A stretch of 64,000 bases of DNA from Acanthamoeba sp. SK_2022b (lineage: Eukaryota > Discosea > Longamoebia > Acanthamoebidae): positions 1 to 64,000 of the forward strand of contig JANDJZ010000033.1 in the NCBI GenBank assembly GCA_027943245.1, given 5' to 3'. Position numbers and translations under genes: made by a program. Position 1 is the first letter of the stretch. The number at the start of each line of letters is the position of its first letter. Of this stretch, positions 14,101 through 30,361 are shown one piece after another. Below the pieces are notes generated by a model, which was not told the DNA's origin, did not search any database, and saw nothing but the letters and a program-made list of their open reading frames with translations.

Positions 14101-14502
14101 CGTGGGCAAGTCGTCGCTCCTCGGCTGCTTCAACCGCGAACGCGACGACGACGACGACGACCGCGCGGACGACGGCGAGCCCGACGGCGGCAAGAAGGAC
14201 AAGAAGAAGGCCAAGAAGAAGTCCAAGAAGCACGAGCCCAACATCGCCACCGACGGCATCGACATCGCCACCGCCAAATGGAACAAGTGCGCAACACACA
14301 CACTGGCTTGGGTGGGGTCTCACCTGCTGACCGGTCTGGGCTGGGCCTGTGCGCAGCATCTCGTTCCGGGCGTGGGATTTCGCGGGGCAGGAGCTGTATC
14401 ACACGACGCACCAGTTCTTCCTGTCCAAGCGCAGCATCTACCTGCTCGTCTTCAACCTCTTGCACATGCTCCAGAACAAGTCCGACGCCACCGCCACGGT
14501 AC

Positions 14503-14601
<99 letters not shown>

Positions 14602-16048
14602 CTCGTGCGTGCGTGCGTGCGTGCGTGTGTATGACTGACAACGAGGCGTGTGGCGAGCAAGGTGGACTACTGGCTTCACAGTTTGCAGGCTCGCGTGCCG
14701 GGCGTGCCGGTGATCATCGTGGGCACCCATCTGGACCTCTACACCAAGGCGACCAAGAAGAGGAAGAAGAGCAAGGACGGTGCGTGCTGCGCTTGGCCGC
14801 TCGGCTCAGCTCGCGCGCGCAGCGGCGACGCGAGCTTCCTCGTCTCACGCGCGCAATTTTTGCCCGCGGACCAATCAGACAACGAGTCGACGGCGGTCAA
14901 CGAGCTGCTGAGCAAGATCCAGTCGCGGTACAAGCGGCGATTCCCCAACGTGCTGGACGTCATGGCCGTCTCCACCAAGACCAAGCGCGGAGTCAAGGTG
15001 AGACCGAGTCCAACCACGCTCAGCTCGACGCCGAGGCTGACCGATGGACTGTGTTGCGTGTTGTGTGTGGCACAGGAATTGCAAGCGCGCATCGCCGACA
15101 TTGCAGAGAAGAAAAAGTATGTGGGCCAGCAGGTCCCGACGCCCTATGTCATCCTGGCGCGCCAGGTCGACATCCTCACCAAGAGCAAGAGCCCGCCCAT
15201 CATGGTCCGCCGGTCTCCTCCCCAAAAAGAAATAATAATGATATTTTTCATTTATTTATTTGTATTTTTTCGTGAAACCAAACGCGTTTCGTTGTTGCGT
15301 TTCGGTCAGACGCTGAGCGAGTTCGAGGAGGTGGCGCGAGCCTACAACGTCGCCAGGGAGGAGGTCGTCGACGTGCTCCACTTCCTCCACACCATCGGCG
15401 AGGTGGCCTACTTCGACGATGACCCCTCCGACGGCTTGGCCGACCGCGTGTTCCTCGTACTGGAGCCTCCCTCCCTCTTCCCCCCCCCCAACAACCCACC
15501 TTCATCTCCTTCTTCTTCGTTCGGTCACACCCCTCGTCGACTGACTGCATTCTTGTCGTTCATCAATCAGGATCCCCAGTGGCTCACGAACGTCATGAGC
15601 AGCGTCGTCACTCTGCGACACAACATCGTGCGGTGCGTTCTCGTCGCTTGGCCTCTGCTTATGATCCATCTCACCGCCATCGTCGTCTTTGTCATCATCT
15701 TCATCATGACGTCGTCATCATCATCAAGGGAGGGCAAGCTGCGACACTGCGACCTGTCGTTCATTTGGAAGCCGCCACTGTTCCCGCCGTCGGTCCACCC
15801 GACGCTCATCCAGCTGCTCAAGAAGTTCGAAATCCTCTACCCGCTCCCGCGCAGCTCCGCCGACGACGCCGCGCCTCCCGCGGGCCACGGGACGGGCGGC
15901 CTCTCGGCGCGGCCGTCGTTGCAGCAGTGGAAGGGGAAGCAGAACGAGATCGAGACCGAGGTCTCGCTCGTGCCCTGTCTGCTCGACAAGGAGCGCCCCG
16001 AGTCCAAGAAATCGGAATGGTACACCTGCACCTTCAGCATCACGTCAC

Positions 16049-16089
<41 letters not shown>

Positions 16090-18588
16090 ACAGGCCGCTG
16101 TATGAGGACGAGCTGGAGCAGATATCGCGGGTGTGGGAGTTCCAGTTCCTGCCGCTGGGCTTCTTCTCGCGCCTGTTCGTTCGGTACTCGCCCCCCCCTC
16201 TCCCCCAATCCTCTTTCCTCTTTCTCTTTCTTCGTGTGAATGCCAAGAATGTAGGGCGTGAACGACCGCCTGACCCCCCCCCCAACCAACTACCACCACG
16301 TCACTGCGCAGCACGATGAACGTGGTGGAGAGGTGTTCGAAGAACGTTCAAGACGAGCAGGGCCTGGAGGTGGTCACCTACTGGACCAATGGCATCATCG
16401 TACGGGAGCCCCTCCTCAACAAACTCGGGGAGAGCTCACAGTGAGTGGCCGGTGTGTGTGTGTGTCGCAGGTTCGGATGGGCGAGCCCAAGAGCGATCGG
16501 AGCGAAAAGGGCTTCATGGAGTACATTCCCGATGAGTTTGTGCTCAAGCTTCACGTCCGCACAAAATCCGAGTCATCCAAGTGCGTGCCCCGTCCTCTTT
16601 CCCAACACCATGTCGACACAAATTGATTGGCGGACACGTGCGGTGTCGACACATAGGCTATTCGGCCTCCTGGTAGAGAATGTCGACAGCTTGATCGAGG
16701 GTTGGTTCCAGAACCAGATCAAGTCGGTCCACGTCCTGTGCCCGCACTGCATCAAGGCCCACCGGCATCCCCCCACGACGTTCAGCCTGAAGGAGATCCA
16801 GCTCGCTGTGACGCAGGGCAAGCAGCACATGCAGTGCCACGGCGCCCTCCTCGACATCCGTAAGCCACGCTCCCCCTCCCTCGCTTGCTCAGACCTGGTC
16901 TTATGGTGTGTTGTGTTGTGTTGTGTGTGCTTGGACTTGCGTGTCTACAGACAAATTCGCTGCAGACGTGGCGTTGGTCAATATGACCGAGTGGATCGTG
17001 AGCGCTGAGAGCCTGAAAATAGGCGAGTGCGTGGGCGCGGGCGCCTTCGCTCAGGTCTACCGAGCACACCTGCACGGCCAGGAGGTACTTTTCCTTTCTT
17101 TTCCTTTCTTTTCACACACACCGGACATGCGCATGGTCTGGTGGCTCACCGCTTGCCACGGCACAGGTGGCGGCCAAGAAGATCAATCTGGTCGAGGCAG
17201 GAGCGCCGCAGGGCGACATCTCGGAGAAGTTCCAAGACCTCCGGCGCGAGGTCATGCTGATGAGGTGCGGAGCCCCCCCTCACTTCCGTGTGCAGCATCA
17301 GCGTGCGCTCACGGACCCTTTCTCCCTCGCTGGTTCACCCGCGCGTCCCGTTCGTCAATCTGCGCAGCGGACTGAAGCACCCCAACACGGTTCGTTTGAA
17401 GGGCATATGCCTTTCGCCGCTGATGATCATCACCGAGTTTCTCTCCGAGGTGCGCACACGCACGCACACGCACACGCACACGCACACGCACACGCACACT
17501 TGTACGCGTGCACGCACGAGCAGCATACGGTCGATTGATGAGTTGTGGCGATGCACGTGCGTACGTAGGGCAATCTGTACGACTTCCTGAAGGCGCGCGC
17601 GGACCACGTCGAGCAAGTCGGCTGGGCGCTGCGGCTGCGCATCGCGCGCGACATCGCCGAGGGCATGAAGTTCCTCCACAGCGCCACCCCGCCCATCATC
17701 CATCGCGACCTCAAGAGTCCCAACGTCCTCGTACGCTCGCCTCTCCTCTTGGAATCGATGCTGGCGGTCGTCGTAGTCGCGAGTGTTTGACGTTGGCTCG
17801 TGTCCCGCCAACACCGCTCTGTGTGCGACACGGCGCAGCTGGCGTCTGCGTCGCCGACCACCAGCGCGGTGGTGGCCAAGGTGGCCGACTTTGGGCTGTC
17901 GACGCGCATGACCGCGATGACGGTCAAGGGGCGGAATGTGTGGAATCCAGTGTGGCTCGCCCCCGAGATCATGCGCAAGAAGGAGTACACCGAAAAGGCT
18001 GACGTCTACGGTTACGGTAACACCTCTCCCCTTCAATCCAAATTCGCCCACAGCTCAGCGCAGCGCAGCTCGCGTGCGCCAGTACTGACCGTGCCCACCG
18101 GCAGGCATAATGTTGTGGGAGATCCTGACGCTGAAGCATCCGTTCGACGAGTATCGGGCCAAGTACGAGGCCGACAGCCAGCTTGAGGAGGCCATCGTAA
18201 ACGGCCTGCGCCCCTCCACGCCGACCGAGCTCGTGGAAGGCCTGCAGGCGCACGACTATCTCGAGCTGCTCAGAGCGTGCTGGGACCCCGACCCGCAACA
18301 GTGCGCGTCGCTCTCTCGCTCGCTCGTTGTCGCGTTCGTTGCTGCTGCTGCAGGAACGCTCACTCCCAGATCGTTCGCAGGCGCCCCACGTTCGAGCGCG
18401 TTTGCAAGAAGCTGAGCGCCATCCAGAAGCAGCTCGCGCCTGCCACCCTGGCGGCCTACGGCGGCCAACGAACGCGCGACAGCAGCTGTACGTCCAGCTT
18501 CCCCCTTCGTGACCCGAGTGTGCCTGTGTGTGATGTGTGTCGTGTGTCATGTCGACTCGTGATGTGTGTTCGATTTACTGATTATATA

Positions 18589-18622
<34 letters not shown>

Positions 18623-19145
18623 ACGATAAAAAGCGAGCGAGTCATTGGAGCCGCCAGTTGTCGCCAGCCCAACCAACTCCTTCACCGTCACCAACATCAC
18701 CAAGGTACACGCACGCTTCTCGCTCTCTTCGGTTGTGCCAACCACTGATTTTCCCGCTCGCGCACTATGAACGCATAAGCTCGAGAAGGATCGGGGCATG
18801 GGGATCACGTGCCTTCTGGTGGTCGAGAGCGAGGACGACGGCGACGATTACGACAAGTCGATCATGCTCTGGGCCGGTTGTCAGGACGGCTACGTGTGCG
18901 TCTGGAACGCTCGGGTACGTCTCGGCCAAGGCCTTCTGTTCTGCCTGATTGACAATCAGGCGTCTCCCACCGCTCACACGCCGCGCGACACAATCCGACG
19001 ACACGCGCAGAGCGGCGATTTCGTGGCCGGCGTGCCTGCGCACAAGGGCCCGGTGACCAACCTGGTCATTACCGAGGCGGGCGTATGGTCGTCTTCGCCC
19101 AAGGACAACCAAATCCTCCTTTGGGACCGCAAGGTGGGTAATCGT

Positions 19146-19186
<41 letters not shown>

Positions 19187-20145
19187 GCCTTTGTTTTATA
19201 TTTTTCTGAATATTAAAAGAATGCTAATGGCTCCGACTCATACACCCCCCACTCCAGAAACATCGAGTGAGCAAGAAGATTAAAACGTCGACTGGCACCA
19301 ACGGGCTCCTCTACGTGGCGCCCTTCCACGTCTGGTCCACCTCGCAGAACACCGTAACGCTCTGGGACGCCAAGGTTGCAACAGCTCTCCCCACCACACA
19401 TGAGGGCGACGACGCTGATCATTGTCACCGTGTGAGCGCACACAGACGGCCAAGTCGTACAAGTCGTTCGAGATTGCGAGCAAGGGCGAACTGGGCACCA
19501 TGGCCTGCATCAAATCCAACGTCTGGATCGCCGCAGCCTCGTCCATCGTCGTCTGCCAGCCCACGGTACGCCCGCGTGTGCGCAGTGCGTTTTGCGTGTG
19601 ACTGACAACGGAGACGACGGCGGGGCAGACACTGGCGACGCTGGACACGATCGCGAGCCACACGGCCACGATCAACGCCATAGTGCGTGTGGGCCAGGAG
19701 GTGTGGTCCTGCGGCAACGACCGAAAGATAGTGACCTACAACCTGGAGGGCGAGGTGCTCCAATCGATCGACAACAACGACCGCGTGCTCGCACTGGCCT
19801 ACCAGCCCTCCTGCATGCGCGTGTGGTCGGCCTCTGCCGACGGCCTCGTCGCCGTATGGGACGCGAGGGTACCTCTTCTCTTTTCTACTTATTTAATTTA
19901 TTTATTTTTTTGATCATTTGTTGATTTTATTTTGCACGTGGCCCTGGCTTTGCTCATCAACCGATCTACCACCGGTTACAGACCTATCAGACGTTGCAGC
20001 GACTCGCGGGCCACCACACGCACGCGCAGAGGGAGGTGGTGGCGCTGGCCCGATACGCCGACAGCGAGAGCGAGACCGTGTGGAGCGCCTCGGCCGACGG
20101 CTCCGTCGTCGTCTATCGCCTGGGCGAGCCCGTCCCGGCCCACTG
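11116..20145 (+). CDS. Roco-family protein kinase: LRR, Roc GTPase, COR, TKL kinase, WD40
   Basis: About 30 exons encode roughly 2,000 residues with the LRRK-type domain order. Early exons: 11116-11926, 12017-12256, 12311-12665, 12742-12823, 12930-13100 and 13186-13301. RI-type LRRs come first, then classic LRRs (LLDCSHNALTSMP at 13592). The Roc domain has P-loop GDGGVGKSS near 14090, switch motif WDFAGQELYHT near 14380 and GTHLD near 14722. COR follows (about 15076-16857). The kinase has GAGAFAQVY at 17036, catalytic Lys in VAAKK at 17167, HRDLKSPNV at 17702, DFGLS at 17888 and APE at 17958. WD40-like repeats (VWSASADG, LLWDRK) run to the stop. In Roco proteins the GTPase module regulates the kinase. 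The 13470/13471 intron appears to use a GC donor. The 5' exons to 12930 lie in the inverted repeat. Confidence 0.92.
14519..14599. repeat. (GT)n microsatellite in a Roco intron
   Basis: About 40 GT units after a CT stretch, directly behind the donor of the exon that ends the Roc switch region. Confidence 0.95.
17456..17497. repeat. (CACG)n tract in a Roco kinase-domain intron
   Basis: Alternating CACACG/CACG units immediately after the exon encoding MIITEFLSE of the kinase N-lobe. Confidence 0.85.
18590..18622. repeat. (TTA)n tract in a Roco intron
   Basis: Trinucleotide tract between the kinase C-lobe and the WD40 part; a second tract of the same type lies at about 19148-19184. Neither is read as coding in my splice model. 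Confidence 0.85.
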
Positions 20146-20266
20146 AGTGCTGTCATTGGAGAGATCGACAAATGAACTCCGCGACAACAAACTTGTCGAC
20201 ACAGCGTTTTTATGTTTTGTTTTTGATTTATTGTTATCGTTGGGTTGTGTCTGATAGAGAGCAAAG

Positions 20267-23530
<3,264 letters not shown>

Positions 23531-23695
23531 CCCCCCCACCAATGTCCTCCCTCTTTTTTCCTACAAAGAGCGAATGGGTCTTCGTTTTATTGTGCGTGGG
23601 GCAAGGAGAATGGCCAGCAAGAGAGGATAAGGCGAAGGCGACGACGTGGCACACGTCTCTTGCACGCAAGCTTGTCGCGGGAACAGGATGGCCGC

Positions 23696-25188
23696 TTAGA
23701 GCTTGTCCTTCTGCTCGAGGTTGACGGCCTTGAGGGTCTTGTCGGTACCGAAGGCGAAGTGCTTCGAGATGTCGGGCGAGAAGCGGCTGCCGGGGGGAGC
23801 GCGGCCGAGGGCCTCAGCCATGCTGCGGATGTGGTGGGGACCTGCGCAGGTCATCGCCACACCACGCATAAGGGAAGCAGTCAGATTTGTTTAGAGTGTG
23901 GTGTGGTTCGTGTATTTTACCAGCGCCACAGCACACGCCGAGGTAGCGGACACCGAGCTCCTTGCAGCGAGTGGTGAACTCGGCAATCTCGAACCTGGTG
24001 CACAGCTTGCCGTCGAGGGCCACTGGGAACGGACGGTTGTTCACCGTGCTGGCGGGCAGCTGCAAGACCACGTTCGATGAGCCCCCGCTCGTAAACGAGT
24101 AAAAGGAGCAATAGAAGAAGACGTACGTGCTCGTCGGTGAGGCAGAAGAAGGTGGGCTCCTTCTCGGTGGTCCTGAAGGGGACAGGCAGCGAGGCGAGGG
24201 GAACCTTGACCTTGTTGGCCACTTCCTCGAGGAGGGGCAGCATGGTGACGGGACCACGGTAGCAGTTGAAGCCGGCCACGTCGGCGCCAGCCTTCTCGAG
24301 CTGCTGCATGGCCTCAAGGGGCGTGAAGCCGTCGCGGGTCTTGCCGTCCTGGTGGATGACGATGGTCACCACGGAGGGCAGGCCCGAGGCCTTGATAACC
24401 TCGTTGGCCAGGAGGGCCTCGCCGAGGAAACCAAAGGTCTCGGCGATGATGTAGTCGACCTTGGCGTCCTTGGCCCATTGGACCTGCTCGGCGAACATCT
24501 CCCTGATCTGTTCATCCACGGGAGGTGGCGCGCGTAAGCAAGTCCACCAACTGCATGACGGCAAGGAGAGTCTTACCTTGTCGGTGACCTCAGCGCTCTG
24601 GTTGGAACCCTCCCACAGGTTGGCTGGGAGTGTGCGATGTCAGCTGTGGGTGGGAGCAGAGAGAAGATAGGGCTATGGGCGATCAGTACAGTTGCAGATG
24701 TTGCCGGCAAACAGCGCGCCGGTCTCATCGACCACCTGCCTGGCGATCTTGAGGGCGGCGAGGTTGAGCTCCTCGAGAGCGTCCTCCTTACCCACGATCC
24801 TCAGCTTCTCGCGGTGGCCATAGTAGGTCAGAGCCTCAACAACGTCTAAACCAGCCAAGCGAAAATCACAACTCGTAAGTACAGTTCATCTATCTCTCGG
24901 AGCATTATTTCTTCAGCTCTTTTTGGTCTTCATAATGATCGCCTTCATCTTCATCTTCATCTTTATCTTTATCCAGCAAGAGATGCCAATCGTACCGGAG
25001 CCGGCGTTCACGAAATCCAGGTGGAGCTGACGCACGACCTGCGGCTGCTCAAGCACGCAGAGGGGCACGAACGGGCCAGCCTGGAGGTAGCCGCGCCTTT
25101 CCAGCTCAAACACGTAGCCCTCGGCGCAGATGATAGTCTCACCCTTCTCGAGGCGCTCGAGGAAACGATTCTTGGGTTGGGCTTCCAT
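23696..25188 (-). CDS. BHMT: Betaine-homocysteine S-methyltransferase-like enzyme
   Basis: Zinc-dependent homocysteine methyltransferase of the pfam S-methyl_trans family, making methionine from homocysteine with betaine as the usual donor. Exon 1 (25188-24996) joins the next exon in phase 1; about six exons give roughly 360 residues. Visible motifs: [11 protein letters not shown] near the start, [17 protein letters not shown], and the three zinc Cys positions in GFNCYRG and GVCCGAGPHH. It ends soon after the GCCG region, so it lacks the long C-terminal dimerisation arm of vertebrate BHMT and may use another methyl donor. The last residues are KDKL, but there is no signal peptide. It lies 256 bases upstream of the TBC gene on the same strand. 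Confidence 0.88.
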
Positions 25189-25444
25189 TTCCTGGTGGTG
25201 GTTTGGGTCAATCTATGGACGGACATGCGAAAGAAGGGGCTATGTACCAGCTTGAGAGGTGTGTCGAGGAGCTCAGGCACAAGACGAAAGACTAGGGGTC
25301 GGAGGACGGTCACACCACTGCCCACGGCCGTGTTTCCTTTTCGAGCAATTTATCCTTTTTTGAAATTGTTCGTTTACATCACGCAGATAATATATCGGAC
25401 AAGGCCACGTGTGGATCATTGGCTCTTTCGCTCTCTTTTAAACG

Positions 25445-26922
25445 TTATTCGAGGGGCCGTGTCGGCGTTCGGTTGGGGCGCTCGGGGATGGGCGGCGGCT
25501 GTCGCACGGCCGAGGCCAGGCTCGGCATGCTGCTCATCACCGGCACCGCCTCGCCGCTGCCGCCGCTGCCGGGCTCGCCCTCGAGCCCGAGCGCCTTGAG
25601 GCTCTCGAGCAGCCACTGGCTCTCCCCGCCGGCGCTCACCGAGTGTTCGAGCCGATGCATCACCGGCGGGCTGCCCATGTGGTGGTGCGGCGACGACGCG
25701 TTGTCGTCGACGCTCGATCGCGGCTCGAGGCTCGGGCGTCGCTCCTCCCCGTGCGCCTTCTTCTTGCCGGCCCCGCTCGAGCCAGCCACGCCACGCTTGC
25801 CAGAGGAGGCGGCGGAGGGCATCGAGGCGATGCTGGCGCTGTTGGCGTAGTTGCGCCGCAGGAACTGGGGCGACATGGGCGGAGAGGTCGCCAGCGCCGT
25901 GAAGTCTTCGCTTCGCTGCCGCAGGCGCAGCTCCTCGTCCTCGCCGCTGTTCACGTGTACACGTCAGCAACAACGGAGCGAAGCGGGGGGGGGAGTGGGG
26001 GAGCGGGCAAGGCCCTCACCTGAGGTCGTCGTCGCCCGAGTCGTCGTCGGAGTCGTCGGTGGTCGACTCCTCGTCCTCCTTGGCATCGCCATCGGCCTTG
26101 GCCGCCGCCGACCGGTGGTCCTCGTGGATCGCTGCCGCCGAGCGGCCTGGCCGCGTGATCCGCGGGCCCGGCATCGTGGTCTCCGTCTGATTGTTGTCGA
26201 CCGCACACGCACGCACACACACACACACACAAGAGAGAGAGAGAGAGAGAGAGAGAATCGAGCTTAGTCGCTGTTTCGACGACACAACGCGGCGGTGGCG
26301 TCAAAACGACTGCCGCACGTACTTCGAGCCACTGCTCGAGGGCTTCGAGCTCGCTGGCCACCTTGAAGCGGAACTCGACGAAGCTGAGCATGCCGCCCTT
26401 CTCCTCCACGTAGGGCCGAAGCTGTGCGCGCGCCCACAGGTCGTGAGCCATCGCAATAATTTTTATATATATATTAATATTAATATTAGTTATTATTAGT
26501 TATTTATTATTTATTTGTATTGGTTGGTGAAGAGGGAGACGGCCGGCACCTTCTTCCACAGGCCTTCGGTGTCGTGCTGTACCGTTGGCTGGACGTGCCA
26601 CGGCGTGCCGTCGCCCTTGTCCTTGTTAAGGAGGCGGAGCAGCCATTTGTAGTGCGTCTCCACGAAGAGCTGCATCTCCTTGACCGTGAGCCGGTTGTCC
26701 TTGTCCTCGTCGTACGCGTGGAAGCACGCTGTCCCCACACCGCACAACCCACGGCGTCATCGATGACCACGAGTGAGAAATCACGCCGCACTACAGGCAT
26801 GGCACGCATCCAGCGAGCTTACCCATGAGTTTCTGCAGGGGAGCCCCGTTGAACACCACCGACAGGCCGCAGATGAGTTCGAAGAAGTCAACCGTGTTCC
26901 GTGTGTCTTGATCGAATGCCTG

Positions 26923-27005
<83 letters not shown>

Positions 27006-27962
27006 AGTCAATCATACTGGAAGATTGAGGAGAGGGGACAACAGCGAAGGCGTTGGTCGAAACCTTGAAGAGGGTGCGGATGTGGTGTTCGTCGAGCAGG
27101 TGGTCGATCTCGAGCAGCACGCGAAGGAACGTGTCAAAGTCGACACGAAAGCTGTTGCTGGCTAGCGACGACGACGACGCGGCGGCGGCGGCGGCGGCGG
27201 ACTCGCCGCGGGGCGAGAGCTCGCCCGAGCCGACGGTCGAGAGCGACGGCATCGAGGTCGAGGCCAGCGAGGGTGACGAGCTGAAGGACGTCACCAGCGT
27301 CGGACGCAGTTCGGTCAGACGCGCAACGAACCGAATCAGGCTCTTTCCATCCAAAACTAAACCGCACACACGCGCACACGCGCGCACACGCACACACGCA
27401 CACATGCACAGGCACGGCGATGGTGAGGCGAGCGTAGGCCCACTGTGTAGAGGGAAGAGGAAGGGAAGGGGCGAGGAGGCGTACATCGGAAGGGCTGGCG
27501 GAGGGAAATGAAGTTGGAGAGGGACTCCTGCTCCTCGATCTCGCGGTAAGCGTTCCTGCGACGCGCCGATATCTTGAGATCCTTGAGCGACCCGAAATCG
27601 CCGTAGGCAGCCTTGAACAGGGCGTCGGCGTCATAGATGGAGCGAGGGAGGATCTTCAACAGATTCCAGCACTCCTCGAAATCCCTGCGTTCATAACCAG
27701 CCAATGTATTACCGAAACGTAAGTCATTGTGGTTTTGTTAAATAAAATAGACTAGTATATATGAATAATAGTAATAATTAATAGGAAATAAAAGGACACG
27801 CACTTGGTGGCCAGCAGGGCGCGCTCCTTGAGCTTGAAGATGGCGAGGCCCATGCGAAGCAGCACCACCGAGCCCTCATAGAGCAGCGCATCAAAGACGC
27901 GGAGCACCGTCTGCCCCATCACATCCCATCAGCCTTGATGTGCGTGCGTGTATGCGTACGTG

Positions 27963-28021
<59 letters not shown>

Positions 28022-30361
28022 GTGTGTGTGTTGTGTGTTGTGTGTGTGTGTGTGTGTGATGTGCGAGCGTGCCATACCTCTGTGGGCAAGAATTCGACGT
28101 AGAGGGAGAGGAGCCACTGGATGATGACCTGGTGGTAGGGCACGCTCAGGGCCTCCAAATGGGCGTGGAGCTGCGGCAGCTTCTTCTGCATGAGCTGCTT
28201 GAACACGATCTGGTCGGCCTTGGCGCCGATCATGGCGGGCGAGTAGTAGTCGGGCACGATCTCCTCGACCAGGTTCGTGAGCAGCCAGAACGCCGACTCC
28301 TCATCCATGAACAGCAACAGGAACCCGGCCACGAAGTTCATCGACTGGCAGTAGCCTGCAACGTGGCGTTGCATGTCAACCACGTGTTTTCGTTTGATTG
28401 TCGACACAAACAAATGCGATCGGAGGTGAAGGGAAGGGGGGGGGGCTCGATGCGCGGAGCAGTACCGATGGAGGAGTTCTTCCAGGCGTAGGCGGTGAGC
28501 ACCCGCTTGAGCGGCTCGCGGCCCTTCTTGGAGGCGAACACCTTGTGGCCCGGGAACGTTCGGCTGAGGTCCTACACAGCGTGTCGGCGTCGCAATATGT
28601 ATTTGCATCAGTCAAGCATAAAAAGAAGACACACACATACGGGGGGAGCAGCTAGCTCTACCTTGACGATCTGTGTGACATGAGGCGATGTCTCGTTGGC
28701 ATGGACCTCGAGCAGCGTCCAGTACATGCCCTGCTCGCGCCGCGAGGAGACAACCGAGTCAGCCACACACAGCACAGCGCTCGCGATGGGTAGCTGGAGG
28801 GGGGGGGGAGGCCAAGGCTTGCCTTGTTGTGGCGTTTCCGTTGCTTGGCGCGTGAGGTACAGAGCCAGATCTCTGCGCGGTGACACGACGGCATGCCCTG
28901 CATTCCACACACGTCATCGCGTGGTTGGGTTAGCCAATCCACTGCGGAGCTCTCTGGAGAGCTCGACACGCTGGTGGCAAGCAGACCTTTCGGGTGAGGG
29001 GCTTGTATTCTTTGATGCTCTTGACCTGCTGCCACTGCTTGCGCGTGAAGACCCTGGTCGGTGGATGCTTGGCCCGGTTTCGCAGGTGGCTCTTGTAGTC
29101 CTGCGCGGACAGGGACAACGAAAAAAGAGCGAACACGACAAGAGCAAAGAGCGAAAGCGAAATGACGCCAAGGAGAACGATCAGTCTCATCGACGCAACG
29201 GGCCTTCCAAAGGCCAACGAGGTCTGCGGACCTGCATGTCGCTTTCGGAGAGCCCGAAGCCGTAGCGGTCCTTCTTGAAGAGATCGAGGAAGGTCTGCTC
29301 GGAGATCATGGAGAGGTACTCCTCGTACTCCTTGGCCTCGGTCGGGGTGAACAGCGAGTAGTACTTGACCTGGAACCACACCAGCCCGCCCTCGGGCTTC
29401 GCTAGCTTCACGCAGAACGTCTGTGCGCCGCGCCATAACGCCAACCGAGCCCGCGACGCCACCCACGTAATTAGTGATGATCGCAAAGCGCGCAGAGGCG
29501 AGTGGCGGAGCAGGTCACGTACGTTTGTTTCGTATTCTGTGCAATCGCTGAGACTCACCGTGTGCGTGCCGATCACCTTGTCGCCCTCGACCGGGTGGCA
29601 GAGGAAGACGGTGACGTGCAGGTCCCTCACCTTGTGCTCCACCAGGAAGTTGAACACCTCGTCCCACACCTGCACACGCGCGTACACAACAGGCAATGGG
29701 CGCGCACGCGTCTTAATGATGGCGTTGTGGCGGGCGGTCAGTGACGAGTCATCGTGTACCAGTTCGACTTCGCCCCGCTTCTTGATGGGCAGGGCGTAGG
29801 CATTGGGCGGCAGCGAGGTGGCCTGGCGCGGCAACGAGGCCCCGGTCTCGGGCGAGTGGGGGTTTCGCAGGGAGAGCGCGGACGGGGACGCGACCGTAGT
29901 CGATGGCGAAGTAGAAAGGAGGGCTCCACCACCGGCGGTGGGTGCGCCTTCGGCCGGCGGAGGCGACACGGCCCGCCGGCCACCGAAGCGACTGTAGACG
30001 CGCTGCATGCCCAGGGTAAACTGGCAGTAGATGGCCTGCCTCGGGTCTGAAGGGCCAGAAAAGCAACGAATAAATCAATAAATATAAATTAATAAGATGT
30101 ATTAAGAGTTGTTTTTTGTTGACCACAAGTATAAACTTGTGGCATAATATAATAAAGTAATTATTATTCAGGTGAAAAATAAATAAATGGGGACACACCG
30201 CTGAGGTGGTGGGCGTCGTTGAGCTTGAGGGTGAGAAGGCCGGCGGCGGAAGCAGAAGGAGGAGCCTCGCAGGCTTCGGCATCTTTCACGCCCCCGCGGT
30301 CCGTTGAGCGCTTGAGCTTCGACACGCCAGACTTCTTGCTCCCGATGTGGAAGCTGTTCAT
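25445..30361 (-). CDS. C2-TBC-EF-hand Rab GTPase-activating protein
   Basis: Predicted RabGAP with many introns. The N-terminus (MNSFHIGSKKSG) is followed by a C2-like domain (LLTLKLNDAHHL, then DLHVTVFLCHPVEGD), broken by a Ser/Pro-rich insert. Next is a region with KEYEEYLSMISEQTF, then the TBC domain: the arginine-finger element IVKDLSRTFPGH near 28570-28680, the glutamine finger YCQSMNFVAG near 28340, and DALLYEGSVVLLRMGLA. After that, an EF-hand pair is suggested by AFDQDTRNTVDF and AYDEDKDNRLTVKEM (a good calcium loop). The C-terminus is Ser-rich and ends RTPTRPLE. TBC1D8/9 proteins have GRAM-TBC-EF order; here a C2-like domain replaces GRAM. The exact exon count is uncertain. Confidence 0.85.
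26918..26983. repeat. (CA)n microsatellite in a TBC-gene intron
   Basis: Plus-strand CA tract followed by a GA tract; on the gene strand it reads TC then GT. A shorter CA/GA pair lies at 26217-26254, and a long GT tract at 27965-28057 in another intron. Confidence 0.95.

Noticed and set aside
14520..14600. ORFs encoding Cys-Val or Thr-His repeats
   Set aside because: Translations of intronic GT/CA microsatellites, here and at about ten other places.
18590..18622. Coding TTA repeat (poly-Tyr or poly-Asn)
   Set aside because: Lies between kinase and WD40 exons where splicing signals remove it; the translations are repeat artefacts.
23696..23710. KDKL as an ER-retention signal
   Set aside because: The protein has no signal peptide or membrane segment, so the resemblance is probably chance.
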